From NCBI RefSeq assembly GCF_027943255.1, contig NC_072892.1, positions 166,906,792 through 166,970,791 on the forward strand: a stretch of DNA of 64,000 nucleotides. The letters run 5' to 3'. This document shows positions 11,285-23,423 of the stretch, piece after piece. A model generated the notes under the pieces. It did no database searches. It had not been told where the DNA came from and saw only the letters and a program-made list of their open reading frames with translations. The position numbers and the translations under genes were made by a program. This DNA comes from Anastrepha obliqua. Lineage: Eukaryota; Arthropoda; Insecta; Diptera; Tephritidae. The number at the start of each line of letters is the position of its first letter. The stretch's first letter is position 1.

Positions 11285-11875
11285 TTGACATCCACGTTTG
11301 TTGGCGGCATTGCAGTCCTTTGTCGCTCCGAGTGTCCAATAAGAGCCTCGGGTGAACTCAGCAGTCATCTGGAACTCATAGTAAAGTGGTCGGCAGACCG
11401 GCGCATCAAAGTTGATGAGCAAAAGTGTAAGCTAAGTAGAAGCAAAAGCTCGAGCATACTCCACGCTCATACCTCATTCTAAAGAAGTTGCATGCCTTGG
11501 TGTTCGTATGAACAGACGCCTGACATAGAAAAGTAGTATTGCGGCCAAAAGTGGACAGATGAAGCTAAAAATGAAAGATATTCGTTGGCTAGTCAATTTC
11601 CGTTCCAGGCTTAGCCATGCTCACAGAATCCTTCTCTACAATACAATCACAAAGCCTATCTGGACGTATGCGTCGCAACTGTGGGGTAATGCAAGTGCCA
11701 GAAATATTGAAATTATACAACGAAGACAATCTAAAATATTAAGAATGGTTACTGGAGCCCCGTGGTACATAGGAGTAATCCGACAAAACTACTACCAAAG
11801 GCTGAGAGACAACCCAAATGCATTGGCTCGGTCGCTGTTGCATACCTTGCTAACCCACGTTGCTCTTCGAAATTA
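11285..11875 (+). pseudogene. Jockey-type RT thumb and C-terminus fragment
   Basis: The reading at 11559-11876 contains L-Y-N-T-I-T-K-P-I-W-T-Y and L-W-G-N-A-S, then I-Q-R-R-Q-S-K-I-L-R and A-P-W-Y, the standard thumb-to-C-terminus order of Jockey-clade RTs. The upstream piece at 11285-11482 fits the preceding connection region (I-K-V-D-E-Q-K-C-K) in another frame. The palm with the active site is gone. It ends abruptly near 11875, where an RNase H from another element type begins. Confidence 0.75.
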
Positions 11876-12430
11876 ATCGGTGAATGTAAAACAAAACTGA
11901 AGAATGTCGCAAAACACAAAAAAAATATGTCTTATTTGGTTGCCTGGAAATTTTGGTAATACACGAAACGATTTAGCTGATAAACTGGCTAATGAAGGCT
12001 CTGCTAGAATGCAACGAGACCCTGAACCCTTTCTAGGTGTCAATTCTGCATCGATTCAACTATGGATTGACGCCTTCGTGAGGTCTACCCATAGCAAACG
12101 TTGATCTGAGCTGAGCTTTTTGAAAAAACCAAACAGGAAAATAGCGGCCTTTCTTCTAAAACTCAGCAGAAAGGACCTGAGAGTAGTGGTGGGTGTAATC
12201 ACAGGGCACAACGCCTGTGGTCAACATATGGCTACCATGGGAGTCATTCACGACCCAATACATATGTCTTTCCTGTTTTGAGAATGGGAACACTGAAGAG
12301 CATTTTCTCTGTAGCTGTCCGTCGTTTTCTAAAATCAGACTTAGGCTGTTGGTTTACGAAGCACTGAGTCTTGATTCTGTTCTCTTAAGGCTCATCAATG
12401 AATCAAAAAGATTTGCCGAGGAGTGACCTC
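11876..12430 (+). pseudogene. I-like RNase H C-terminal fragment and Cys/His tail
   Basis: A frame at 11904-12104 gives C-L-I-W-L-P-G-N-F-G followed by D-L-A-D-K-L-A-N-E-G, the last acidic site of the RNase H fold, then E-P-F-L-G-V. The block at 12265-12330 contains C-x-x-C-F-E-N-G and E-E-H-F-L-C-S-C, the Cys/His tail seen in I-like proteins. Frameshifts separate these pieces. Jockey-clade RTs lack RNase H, so the junction near 11875 joins two element types. Confidence 0.7.
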
Positions 12431-12539
12431 AAAACAATTTTTCGGTCTTACCATCCCTACTGCATCTATCCTGTCTCTCTATTTCTTCCACTGCTATCCT
12501 GTTTCTCTATTCCCAGACTGCTCAGAGTCATTTCTCATT

Positions 12540-13110
12540 ATATCGGGAGAGAAAATAATACGAAATACTGAGCTAAAAATTAACACAGAGAAAACGAAGT
12601 TTATAGTGCTGTCCAGCCCCGGTTGAAGGCATGATGACCTGAGTCAAGATGACAAAATTTAAGGATATATAAAACCTCGATCCACCCCGTGCTTACCTAT
12701 GGTTGCAAACTATGGACGATAAAAACTACTGACATTAATCACCTAATGGTATTAGAAAGAAAAATATTGGGAAGAAGATGTAAGACTGCAAGACGGTATC
12801 TATCGAATTGAATATAATCATGAGCTGGAACTATAAGCAAAAAACGAAACTGTGATAAGCTTTATAAAATCTCAGAGGATACGATGTCTTCGACACGTGT
12901 TAAGAATGCCCAAGAAGAGCACCACTCGAATTGCAGTTGAGTTACTCCTTGTTGAAGGCCGAAGAAGAGGACGCTGCAGAAAGAGATGGCTCGAAGACGT
13001 GAAAGTTGACCTTGAAAAGCTAAACGTGCGGCGGTGTGATGAAGATAGAGACAGATGGCGCAAAGTCGTGAATGAAGCAATGGTTCAGCAAGGACTGTGT
13101 TGCTGAGAAG
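12540..13110 (+). pseudogene. RTE-like RT C-terminal fragment
   Basis: The 84-codon reading at 12852-13106 contains S-Q-R-I-R-C-L-R-H-V-L-R-M followed by G-R-R-R-G-R-C-R-K-R-W-L-E-D-V and L-E-K-L-N-V-R, the ordered C-terminal signature of RTE-like endonuclease/RT proteins. A weak upstream piece at 12585-12610 (I-N-T-E-K-T-K-F) fits the region after the palm. RT catalytic residues are missing and the copy is fragmentary. Confidence 0.7.
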
Positions 13111-13216
13111 AAGAACTGAGTTGTATGAGCCTCTATGACGTGCAAGCTTTTCATGTACGTGATTTATAGATAAAACCGAAAAAGTTTAGAGATGGCTTGA
13201 TTAGAAATTTCAGTAA

Positions 13217-14490
13217 TACGAGAGCGGGTCAATAAGTCCGTGACTTTTGGAATAAAACATAGACTTTTTGATAAATAAATCATTTTATTTTTCAACGTAG
13301 TCTCCTTTGAGTTCTATATACATGGTCCAACGCTTCTCCAATTTTTTATCGAGGTCCTCAAAATAGGTCTTTGTTTGCGAGATGATATCATCAAGAGTCC
13401 AATCTTTTTCAACCAAGCCATTTCTTCAGGTTTGGGAACAAGTAGTCAGTCGGAGCCAAATTTAGAGAATAGGGAATGAATAGGATGAGGGAGCAATTCA
13501 TAGCCCAATTCATGGATTTTTGCCATGGTAACTGCACAAGTGTGCACCCTTGCGTTGTCTTGGTGGAAAAGAGCGTTTTTCTTGGCCAAATGAGGTCGGT
13601 TTTTTTCAAATCGTTATTGAATCAGTCCAATAAGTTGGCATAATATTCCCCATTGATTGTTTTTCCCTTTTGAAGGTAGTCAATGTGGATTATCCCGCGT
13701 TCATGCCAAAAAACAGTCGCCATAACTTTATTGGCTGACAAACCCACCTTGGCCTTCTTTGGCGCCGATTCACCCTTAGAAACCCACTGTTTCGACTGTT
13801 GTTTGGTCTCTGGTGTGTGGTGATGGATCCATGTTTTGTCCACGGTTACAAAACGGCGCAAAAACTCCTCCATATTGAGAACAACGCCAAACCTTCCTGT
13901 GAAGTTGTTACACGATTGCGTTTGTGGTCGACTGTGAGCAAACGCGGCACCCATCTTGCGGAAAGCTTTCTCATGCCCAAGTGATCATTCAAAATTGAAA
14001 CCACTGTACCATGCGAGATCCCTACGGCTTCCAAAATCTCTCGCACTTTCAGTCTTCGGTCGGACAACACCATATCGTGAATTTTTTCGATTGTTTCGGG
14101 TGTAGAGACCTCAACTGGGCGTCCAGGACGTTCGGCATCTTCAGTGCTTGTACGGCCACAACGAAATTCAGTAAACCACCTTTTTACCATTGAAATCGAT
14201 GGTGCAGAGTCCCTATAGTATTTATCAAGCTTAGCTTTGGTCTCGGTAATGGTTTTTTTTTCGCAAAAAATATTGCTTAATAAGCACACGAAATTCAGTT
14301 TTTTCCATTTTCTCCTCAAATTACTGGGTAGTCTGATAAAGGTAGCTGTAAAACACAAACTAACTGACGAAACACGTTCAAATTTTGACAGGAGTCAACT
14401 GACAGATGTCTGTTGACAGGAGCAGTATTTCTTTTTCAGTAAAGAGGTCAGAAATACAAAAAGTCACGGACTTATTGAATCGCACTCGTA
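13217..14490 (-). mobile_element. Irritans-type mariner, complete ends, broken transposase
   Basis: TIRs include CAATAAGTCCGTGACTT at both ends (13230 onward, and inverted at 14461-14477), with TA at 13217-13218 and 14489-14490, giving an element of 1270 bases. On the minus strand the transposase reads an HTH region (R-R-L-K-V-R-E-I-L-E-A-V), M-R-K-L-S-A-R-W-V-P-R-L-L, then T-V-D-K-T-W (normally D-E-T-W), Q-K-G-K-T-I-N-G-E-Y-Y and L-A-P-T-D-Y-L-F with the third Asp kept. Frameshifts near 13850 and 13620 kill it. The S-P-D before the third site has decayed to S-L-N. Confidence 0.9.
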
Positions 14491-16490
14491 GATAACATAT
14501 TAATAAATATATACCCTGTCTAAAAGTATGATGCACTCCATTAGTTACTGAATTCTTGGTTTTAAAAAGTGTAGTGATTGATCTTTTATTAATAAACCAG
14601 CACAAATAAAAGAAATTAGGGATAAAAACATTAATATTTAAGACTGTCAGGGCCAATCTAACAAAACAATGTTGTTGTCTCTAAATCAACGCCTCGTAGT
14701 TGATGATTTGTCTTTTCGGAATTGAACTCCAACCAAATTAATGCTGCCTCCCTCATGCTTAACAGTGGATATTACGCAATCTGAAAGGTATTTCTCACCA
14801 ACCTGTCGCCTTCCGAGCGTCTCACCAGCACATCGCAAATACCTAATGGAAAGAAAAAGATAATTTTATATGATTTGTGTTATTTCCTTGCAATTAACTA
14901 GGTGATGATGTAAACTATGCTTACTTAAAAATTCGATTTCTTACCTCACAGGGCATTCGACCAATGTATATTTGCAACTAATGACCTAGACTTCTTATAC
15001 CTCAGATGTACCTAGTCCATTTTTTGTTACTAATTGGCATTCTGAATAATTTATAAAGTTGGTTAAGCCCGATTCACGGGTATCCCTTGGTATTACGATT
15101 TTCTGGTATTATTTCGTTACTATATTGCTCTTTCTTCTTTCATAGTTATACTAGTCGTGGTCAAGAAAGCGCTCATTTTCTTTGTTTAGTCTCCAAGTGA
15201 ATATGCAAAGTTGTTAGTTCCAAAAGAATGGATGCCGTTGTGCAGATACGCAAAGCCCCTATGCCAGCCTCTGGGGCTTATTGGACGCCTTAATAGCTCT
15301 CTGTTGTTACTTGATGGCCGATTAGGTTGTCATGTATCATATAAACTCTATGATGTATCATATAGAACTCATTGTTCACAATTTTTTTCTACCATAAACT
15401 TCCCCGACCATAAACTCTTTATAAACATAAAAATTCAATTTCCAGTTGGAAATGAAATACGGCTCGGATCATTTAAACTATGCCTGCATACTTATTCTTA
15501 TGGTCTTCACGTTTCTTCAAAGCCATTAATCTTTTTAATGCACTCAGCCATATGTAGGTGTATAGGCATATATACAGACATGCATACAAAGTGCACGCAT
15601 CAACTGGCAATATTTCACTGCTGGCAGCATTCGCCCGCACTTTGGTCACTTAATCGCAATGCAGTGACTTGCAATGGACCACATTAAATTTATTCAAGCA
15701 CAGCTAAGCAGCAACATAAATAGCAAAAAGAAACAATTCGGTGCAGTTAACAAACCATAAAATATCTAAAGACTACGCTGACAAGCCATTGTTGCACGGA
15801 ACTGCACGGAACCAGTGCGTGGTACCAAGGAAGCAAGGATGCAAAGAAGGGTGAGCAGCGAAAGAGCGAGCCCGCAGCAAATATATAAAATGGAGTAATC
15901 GGAAAAGAAAGAAAAACTGAAACAGGATATGAGCACTCATGCGCTCACACACACACACACACATACACTACACTGCCATTCACAATTGTGTGTGTATGTG
16001 TCTGTGTGTGTTGTATGGCTGTCATACGCTGCGTATGAGTAATATTTTATATTTGTATATATCAAAACCGCTATCGTCATCACCCGCTTCCGCTGTTTAA
16101 TTAACAAAAGGAAAGTAGCAAGAGGAGCAGAGCACTGAAGCGGGACGCACATGTATGTATGTGTTTTATGCTGTGAACACAAAGCGACTGAAACAAAAAA
16201 AGTTTTTAAATATTTGTAAGTAGTGGCAGTGTGGCAATGTGGCAGTGCTAGCGCGATTAGTGTAGGTGTGGCGCCATTTGGCTTCAGCTGCATTGCATCT
16301 AACTACACACACACACATTCGTTCGCACATCCCGTTGAGACTTACTTAAATCGCTCATAATGTGCGGGTAAGCAAGGGTAATGCGGCTTTAAGCCCGCAC
16401 TTATAAAACCTATTATTTTGCATGCGAACTTTTGCGCAAATACTACAAATACATACACATCATACACTCCGGTTCACTTGGTTAGAGACA
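14491..16490. other. Unassigned DNA with CA/TG microsatellites
   Basis: No TE protein or gene is recognised in this 2 kb. CA runs lie at 15946-15966 and 16300-16317, and a TG run at 15986-16012. Open frames here have no recognisable motifs. It could be unique intergenic or intronic DNA. Confidence 0.3.
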
Positions 16491-16499
16491 ATGATTTTT

Positions 16500-17525
16500 A
16501 TGGTAAAAAATGATTATTAAAGCAATCGGGGTAAGCCAAAGTTTTCTTGCGTTTCAAGAGCCCACAGACCTGCTGCATGTCAGGTGATGTTCCGCAAGGA
16601 TCTGTTCTTGGACCAACCCCATGGAACGCTGTATACGACGGCATTCTTAAAATCGAAATGCCCGCTAACACAATCATAGTGGGATACGCCGACGATATCG
16701 CACTCGTAGTGATTGATAAACATATCGGGAGACTGCAACTTGTATGTAAAGATGCCATAACTACAAAGGTGGTTGAATAACGCCAGCTTTGAACTATAAG
16801 TAGCTTCCGTAAAAGTGAACTGATGCTGATCAGTAGGAGCAAGCAGGAAGTTGGTGGCCACGATATAGAATCCCAGAACTCTACGAAATATCTTGGCAAG
16901 TGCATTGATTCCAGACTAACATTCAGGAAATAACTTACAGCTGTTAGTGTGAAGGCGACAAAGATTAACAACGCGCTTATGGGCATGCTACCGAACATAG
17001 GAGGAACTCAGGCTGCCAGGAGAAGTTTTCTTTCCAGTGCGACTGACTCTATAATATTGTACGCCTCCCCAATCTGGGCGGAGGCAAAAAAATGTAATTT
17101 TAAAGAAGTACTTCAGGACAGTAGAAAAAGTGTGATGAGGACCGCATGTGCCAATAGAACGATGTCGGACGATGCAATCTGCGTCATAGCTAAGCAAATG
17201 CCTATAAACTTCCGGGCAAATGTATAAAAGAGGTTGTACTGCTCGCACGGTACGAAGCTGACAGAGGAACTCAAACATGTAGCACGTTCTACCTCGATAG
17301 CTGAATGGCAATCCAAAATGGAGCAGTCATCAAAAGGCCGGTGGACGCATAGGCTAATCTCACAGATTAACGATTGGATACTTCCAAAAAGTTCTGCAGC
17401 TTCCGAGCAAGCACAATAAATGCTTAAAAAATGGAAGCAAGCGGAGTGCCTCAAGTGAACCAATGAACCAAGCACAATATTACAGCTGCTGTGGTTTTAC
17501 CGCTGCGAAATATCGTAAAATGGAA
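16500..17525 (+). pseudogene. R1-like non-LTR reverse transcriptase fragment
   Basis: The first frame (16547-16780) reads G-D-V-P-Q-G-S-V-L-G-P and then V-G-Y-A-D-D-I-A-L-V, an intact RT active-site box. After a frame shift, 16949-17227 continues with A-L-M-G-M-L-P-N-I-G-G, I-I-L-Y-A-S-P-I-W and the Q-M-P-I block, the order of R1/I-like RTs without RNase H. The rest, to about 17420, is a decayed C-terminus. A tail sequence at about 17460-17525 reappears at 23770-23850, which suggests it is the element's 3' end. The 5' part is truncated and several frames are broken. Confidence 0.75.
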
Positions 17526-17528
17526 TAT

Positions 17529-18880
17529 TATTGGGTTGGGGAATAAGTTCCCAGCTTTCAAGTTCAAGTTTTCTTTTATTTTACAATGATTTCTTTGCCG
17601 TTTGGCAAAGGCAATACTTATATTCATTCGATAGAACTCCTTCTGTTCTTCAAAACTATGTTAATTTTATTTTTGCGTTATTTATTATAATTTTTTATTA
17701 TTTTGAGGCTAAGAATTGCCAGGAGGCAAAAACCATCATTTTAGACCTGCTCTTCTTTGCTTTTCAAAAAGTTTCAGAAGTAGCCCAGGATATTTGCAAA
17801 GTGTATGAAGAAAGTGTCAAAGGCGAGTCTACAGCACGGAAATGGTTTGCAAAGTTCACAAATAGCGGCTTTGACATCGTTGACACGTCTCGCAGCGGAA
17901 GGCCTTCTGAGTTCGATGGAGAACGTCTCAAATCACTTTTGGAGGAGAACGGTCACCAAACCAGTCGTGAATTGGCGGAAAAATGAACACCTTCATTAAG
18001 GAGTAACACCACTGTAGAAATTTTAAAAAATTTATTTTTTTTTATAAGCTTAAAAAATTCTTTCAACCTTTTAAAATACAGAACAAGAAGTTGTATACGT
18101 TACCGAAGTTTATTTCATAAATATTTTAAGCTTTTAACCAAGCGTTAGTGACTGCTACCTATCGATTTCTCCAAATTTCCAAACTTTAAACGCGTTTATC
18201 TCAAAACACGTTTTCAGCATAACTCAAACAATTTTAAATATTTTTAATCAGGTTTTCCACTACGTCTGTATAATAACCTTCTTAAGAGAAGAGCGTAGGG
18301 GATTTTCGATAGATTAATTTGAACGATTGTTATAATTATTTAAATGCCGTTTTTTTAGTCCTAAATAGAATTTTTTCCTTCAAATGCTTGCTAATTCCAC
18401 AAAAATAAATATTTTTTAAATCCCCTACGTGTTTCTCTAGCTATTTTTATCTAGATTAAGAAAAAAATGTTTCTTTGTTCCAGATTATATTAAAATTTGC
18501 ACCCTCTGTGCTGCGTGCCGCGGAGCTCTTTCAAGAGAAACCACATTACAAAAATGTCTCCTATGCCGCCATTTTGTAAAATTTTTCGATCAAACTTTGT
18601 AGTTTTGTATTTTAGTATATAAGTAATAACTTCCCAAATCAGAGTGATTGTTTTCCCTTTCCTTCTATACAAAAAAATTCTTTAAAAATCGTGTTTATTT
18701 TACGCGTGTACAGTGGTGTTACCCCTTAAATGAGATTTATCAGAAAATTGGGAGCCTCGGTTCCTCACGTACTTAACAAAAACAACAAATTGCTTTTTAG
18801 CATCTCGCCCACTATCGAGCCACAACACGAGGTCAAAGAAGGTCTTGATATTATCGGCCTAAAAACGTACCGGGAATTGT
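17529..18880 (+). pseudogene. Mellifera-type mariner fragment, split by a TTAA-flanked MITE
   Basis: It starts with TTGGGTTGGGGAATAAG after TA at 17529-17530, close to the TIR style of mellifera-type mariners. The first coding part (17754-17985) reads E-S-T-A-R-K-W-F-A-K-F and S-R-S-G-R-P-S-E-F, ending R-E-L-A-E-K. The frame resumes after the MITE at 18730 with I-Y-Q-K-I-G-S-L and L-G-A-S-V-P-H, then decays near 18880. The catalytic half is missing, where a cecropia-type mariner on the other strand begins. Confidence 0.75.
17996..18729. mobile_element. TTAA-flanked MITE (piggyBac-like ends), inserted in a mariner
   Basis: TTAA lies at 17996-17999 and 18726-18729. The ends are GGAGTAACACCACTGTA (left) and its inverse with GGGG on the right, 16 of 17 matching. 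The element is 726 bases with no coding capacity. A 4-base TTAA duplication is the hallmark of piggyBac-superfamily transposition, so it is probably mobilised by such an enzyme. The internal stretch at 18181-18216 (TTTAAACGCGTTT core) is shared with other MITEs in this window. The mariner reading frame continues on both sides. Confidence 0.85.
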
Positions 18881-18889
18881 TCAATAAAA

Positions 18890-19840
18890 CGCATAATAAT
18901 TGTTTAATCATCAAAACTTATTTTGTCGCCTTCAAAGTAGGCTCCACTCGAAGCAATACACATATGCCAACGATTAATCCAGCCACCAAAACACCTCCTT
19001 AATGGCTTCTATCGACTCGAAGCGGCGTTCGCGGAGTGACAATTTAAGTTTTGGGATAAGGAAAAAGTTACAGGGGGCTAAATCCAGTGAATACGGTGGT
19101 TGTTCGATGATATTTGTCTAGTTTTAGGTCAAAAAAATGTTCATAATATGAGTTCCTATGCACATTCTCTCTCAAACGTCGTATAACTTCCAAATAATAT
19201 TCTTTATTTAAAGTAGAAACATTTGGAATGAAACCAAGTGACTTTCACTTTTGACCGACATTGTCGTGGTTTTTGGATTTTGGCTCATGCAGATAGTGCC
19301 ATACAGCAGCTTGTTGACTGGTTTGGAAGTCAAACTGATATACCGAACTGATCTCGTCACCTGTTATGATGCGCTGGATAAGCGTTAGGTCTGAATTCAC
19401 TTGCTCAAGCACTTCTTCAGCCACCTTCTTCCGATGAATTTTTTGAAAGAAATTCAACTATTTTGGAACGAGTCCAGCAGCCATGCATCTTATGCGTAAT
19501 CGATGGTGTAAAATTTTTCGAATTGATTTGTGAAACACGCGAGCTACCTCTCTCAAACTTAAATAGTGGTCAGCACCATTTCCTTGACTTTATCGAGGTT
19601 TTTATCCGTTGAAGACGTTGATGAGCGACCAGATCGGGATAAATCTTTCACAACTTCTCGATCCTCTGCAAAAGCCCTCGTAGACCCGTATTTTTGATAA
19701 ATCATACTCACCATAGGCTTTCTGCAACGTTTTTATCAATTCGGCATACGAAATTCCGTTCAAAACACAAAATTTAAAACAAATTCTTTGTTCGATATTT
19801 TTATCCATAATGAAAATCGCAGAGCACACCTGCGGCCGAT
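18890..19840 (-). pseudogene. Cecropia-type mariner, broken
   Basis: The minus strand from about 19815 reads N-I-E-Q-R-I-C-F-K-F-C-V-L-N-G-I-S-Y, the usual N-terminus of cecropia-type mariners. It continues with I-I-T-G-D-E at about 19360 (first Asp kept), then L-A-P-C-N-F-F-L near 19080, where the third Asp is changed to Asn. The end reads A-Y-F-E-G-D-K near 18930. Stops and frameshifts break the frame. TIRs could not be fixed exactly. It abuts the decayed mellifera-type copy in opposite orientation. Confidence 0.8.
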
Positions 19841-20072
19841 ATAATTAAATGCCAAAAACAAGTTAATTGACAGATCACGCTCAAACCCTGCGACACTATA
19901 GAGGTAAGTGGTACCAACATTTCAGCAAATAAATATAGAGATATGTGTAACGCGCGCTTTTTAAATGAACAATTCTCAATATTTTTTGAGAGAATGTACA
20001 CATTAATTTATAAACAAGGTGGCAGCACGACCTAGCTTTAAATAATAAATGCAAAATAAAAATAAAATTTCC

Positions 20073-21054
20073 TATATGTGACCTGGTCTAAGAAAAGGTA
20101 CCTTACGTGCGAAAACAAGTTTTCGAGAAAACAACAGTTAAAGTTTAAACTTCTAAAAACCCTTGTAACTTATTTAAATATTAATATTTTTCAATCCGGT
20201 TTGGCTTACTTTCTTCACCATAGATCACAGTATCAATAAAATCACAGAAGCAGTGAAAAACATTTTTTTATATATAAATAAATAAGAAAAAGTTAATGCA
20301 AATCGCAGAAATCGTTTTAAAAAATAAGTTAGCTTTTGTTCCGACATCCATGCAAAAAAAAACTTATAAGACCCGGTGACAAAAATTTTTCGAAGTACTG
20401 AATACGATTCTGGTGTCAAATTTGAAAAATTTTAAATCCAAGATGGCGCTCCAAACATAGAAAAAATAATTTAAGTTTTCCACATAGCAACGCCAAAAAC
20501 CCCCGTGCATTGAATCTTGAGGGGATGCGTTAAATTTAAAAAACATGTCCGACATATTGGATTCCCCATTTTGATATTAAATAATCTCACTTCATATTCA
20601 TATTCAGCGACCTCGCAAACCGCCGAATAACAGTTTTTAAATATTTTAATTAACTTTTGATGTTGAAACAATGCCACAATTCGTGACAAAAATTTTGACA
20701 AATCCTTAAAAACCACCATTTATACAGTTATGAATTCATTTTTTGTAACAAATTTTTTGAAAACAGACTTCAGTATCGTATTCATTACACCTCAGACTGT
20801 CCAGGAATGGTTCAGTTTTTAATTTGCACAAATTATTGTCTTCGTTATTCTAATTTGTATCATGACAAAAAATCAGTCTTTTTCGCATTTGTACTTTTCT
20901 TTTTTTTTTTACTTTTAACAAACTTTTAAACAAATTATGACTTTCTGGTTTTCACCATTTTAAAGAGCCTTTCACACACTATTCGAATCAACAAAAAAGT
21001 GAAAAATGATTTTTTGACACGTAAGGTACCTTTTCATAGACCAGGTCACATATA
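20073..21054. mobile_element. Non-autonomous DNA transposon with ~40-base TIRs
   Basis: The left end, from 20073, contains GTGACCTGGTCTA and then GAAAAGGTACCTTACGTG. The right end, to 21054, is its reverse complement with only a few differences over about 40 bases. Length is about 980 bases, very AT-rich, with no transposase motif. The ends sit in TATA, so a TA target is possible but cannot be proved. Confidence 0.85.
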
Positions 21055-22668
21055 TATTTGTTATTCATCACCATCATTTGGCGCACAGTTCTACAGCTTT
21101 AGCTTGCTGCACAAAATGTCTCCATTTGCTACGATCCTCCGTTGGTTCCCTCTAGTTGTTGACCTTTAGTTTCTCCATGTCGTTTTCTAGTTCGTCAATC
21201 CATCTTGATCTTGGTCTGCCTCTTACTTTCGTTACAAATGTTTTAGCGTCAATTATTTTTCGGTGAGCTCTCATGGGGCTCATTCTTATGGTATGGTTTA
21301 GCCATTTTAGTCTTTGAGCTTTGTTGAGCCGCACAATATTTTCGACTCGTATAAGTTGGTCCAATTCATGGTTCCCTCTTATATGTCACTCGCCTTGTAT
21401 TTAACTGCACCGGAGATTAGCCTCAAAATTTGTCGCTCCTATACTTGGAGTTTGTTTTTGTCTCATTCACTTATTGTCCACGACTCCGATCCGTAGCAAA
21501 TAACCGGATTATAGATTTATACAGCGAAATTTTGCAAGGTCTGCTCAGCAGCTTCGAGTTGAAAAGTTTAATAAGTGATTAGAATGTTTTATATGCTGAT
21601 CGGATTTTCACGTCGATTGTGATGCTCATTGCGTTGTCGTGGCTTAGCGAATTTGCGGATTGCTTTTTCTATATTATAGATAGTTTTGATAATACATTAA
21701 AGTTTTTGCGGATTATCGCGATGTCATCCGCGTACTCGTATATTTGTGCTGTTATGTTAGGTATATCTCCATCTCTTTTGCATCAGTTACTTCGTCTATT
21801 GCGAAGCACAGTAAAATATTAAAAATGGTTGAGGAAAGCGTGTAGCCTTGCCTAACTCCGGCCAGTATTTTAAAGGCCTCAGATAGTCTGTTTTGTACCA
21901 AAACTCTCGATTCGGTATTGCGCAGAGAAATTATTACCATGCACTTCAATTTTCTGCTCAAATATTACGGATATATAATATTAATTCTGTTAATACTGTC
22001 AAATCCTTGCTTAAAATCCATAAACAGCATGTGTAGGTTGATGTTGTGCTCACAGCACTTTCCTTTCTCATAGGCTGTTTTAGACGAAATATATGATCTG
22101 TTGTCGCTCTTTCGGGTCTGAAACATTTATATTCTGGTAAGACTTTTGTTGATGATTTCTACCAGTAATTTATATGTTGTATTGAAAGGCGATATCACGC
22201 GGTAGTTTTTACTCTTTGTTTCATTGCCTTTTGAAGGATTGGTATTATAGGTTTCGTTATTAGTCATTATTTCATCTTTCTATATCAGCGTCAAAAGATG
22301 ATGTAATTTATCCATGAATACCGCGCTTCCATTTTTAAAGAGCTCACATGTAATTGCGTCTTCTCCAGGAGATTTAAAGTTTTTCATTTGGTTAACCGCT
22401 TCTCCTATCTCAGTTTGTGTCCCTATCTATCAGAATAAGATCATGATCTAAGATAAATCATGCCCAAACAACAACTGTCTACATGCGAAATGACTTCATT
22501 TGGAGTTATCACCATGTTTCTCCGAAATTGAGCAGCTCCTTAAAGTGCCCAACCCATATTTTCATTATTTGTTGTGAGTCAGTGAGTATATCATCCTTCT
22601 GTTTTCTTCATATGTTGGCGCGTGGTTGAAAACCTCTCTTTCCTATTGTTAGTTTGTATAAAATTTTC

Positions 22669-23423
22669 GGCCGCCGTAGCCGAATGGGTTGGTGCGTGAC
22701 TACCATTCGGAATTCACAGAGCGAACGCTGGTTCGAATCTCGGTGAAACACCAAAATTAAGAAAAAAATTTTTCTAATAGCGGTCGCCCCTCGGCAGGCA
22801 ATGGCACACCTCCGAGTGTATTTCTGCCATGAAAAACCTGTTCATAAAAATATCTGCCGTCCGGAATCGGCTTGAAACTGTAGGTCTGTCCTTCCATTTG
22901 TGGAACAACATCAAGGCGCACACCACAAATAGGAGGAGAAAAGGGTGCAGGCGCCAATTATATATATATTAGGCCGGGTTGATTTATGGGGAGGCAAAAA
23001 AATCGCCCATTGCTGTATGAATATCATATTCTAGGGATCAAAATAAGAAACTTTGCCAAAGGAACCATACCTCTAAAACGAATTCTGATGTCCCCCAATT
23101 TAGGTCGATCTTTTTAGTTTCTTTTCTATAACTCACTTAAATTAATTTTTTCATTTAAATACATATATTCTGACTAAATAAATTTCTTAAGAGAAAAAAT
23201 AGGTATTATTATAAATAAATAAAAATAAAGAAAAAACATAGCCATTTAGCTGATTTTTTCATGTAAAGGCCAAAAATGGTGATATTTTGAAATTGGGGGA
23301 CATCAGAATTCGTTTTAGAGGTATGGTTCCTTCGGCAAAGTTTCTTATTTTGATCCCTAGAATGCGATTTTCACAGAGCAATGAGCGAATTTTAAATTTA
23401 CCCGCCCTAATATATATATATAC
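22669..23423 (+). repeat. tRNA-derived SINE copy A (interrupted in its TA tail)
   Basis: The tRNA-like head has an A-box-like GTAGCCGAATGGGTTGGTGC and a B box GGTTCGAATCT (22730-22740), the two internal RNA polymerase III promoter elements. The body runs to about 22955 and ends in an AATTATATATATA tail. The tail is split by a MITE at 22970-23411 and resumes to 23423. AATTTTC occurs on both sides (22662-22668 and from about 23425), a 7-base target-site duplication. It lies within an RTE-like element. Confidence 0.9.
22970..23411. mobile_element. Long-TIR MITE inside the SINE TA tail
   Basis: The left arm from 22970 (GGCCGGGTTGATTTATGG) and the right arm ending at 23411 are inverted copies extending about 130 bases with some mismatches. 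The shared middle includes TCGTTTTAGAGGTATGGTTCC or its inverse. No coding capacity is present. TA repeats surround it, so TA target use is likely. A single right arm of the same family lies at 29249-29383. Confidence 0.85.

Noticed and set aside
15211..15687. 158-codon plus-strand ORF
   Set aside because: No motif, A/T-driven composition and no neighbouring gene signals. Probably chance.
15937..16293. 118-codon minus-strand ORF
   Set aside because: Largely a translation of simple repeats. No family.
22720..22745. Apparent tRNA genes at SINE heads
   Set aside because: The B box is good but the sequence cannot form a complete cloverleaf, and it is followed by a common SINE body. The recurrent copies and target duplications mark SINEs.
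22757..22957. Minus-strand ORF in the SINE body, repeated at 25339-25572
   Set aside because: The similar protein readings come from the shared SINE sequence. There is no conserved start and other copies break the frame.
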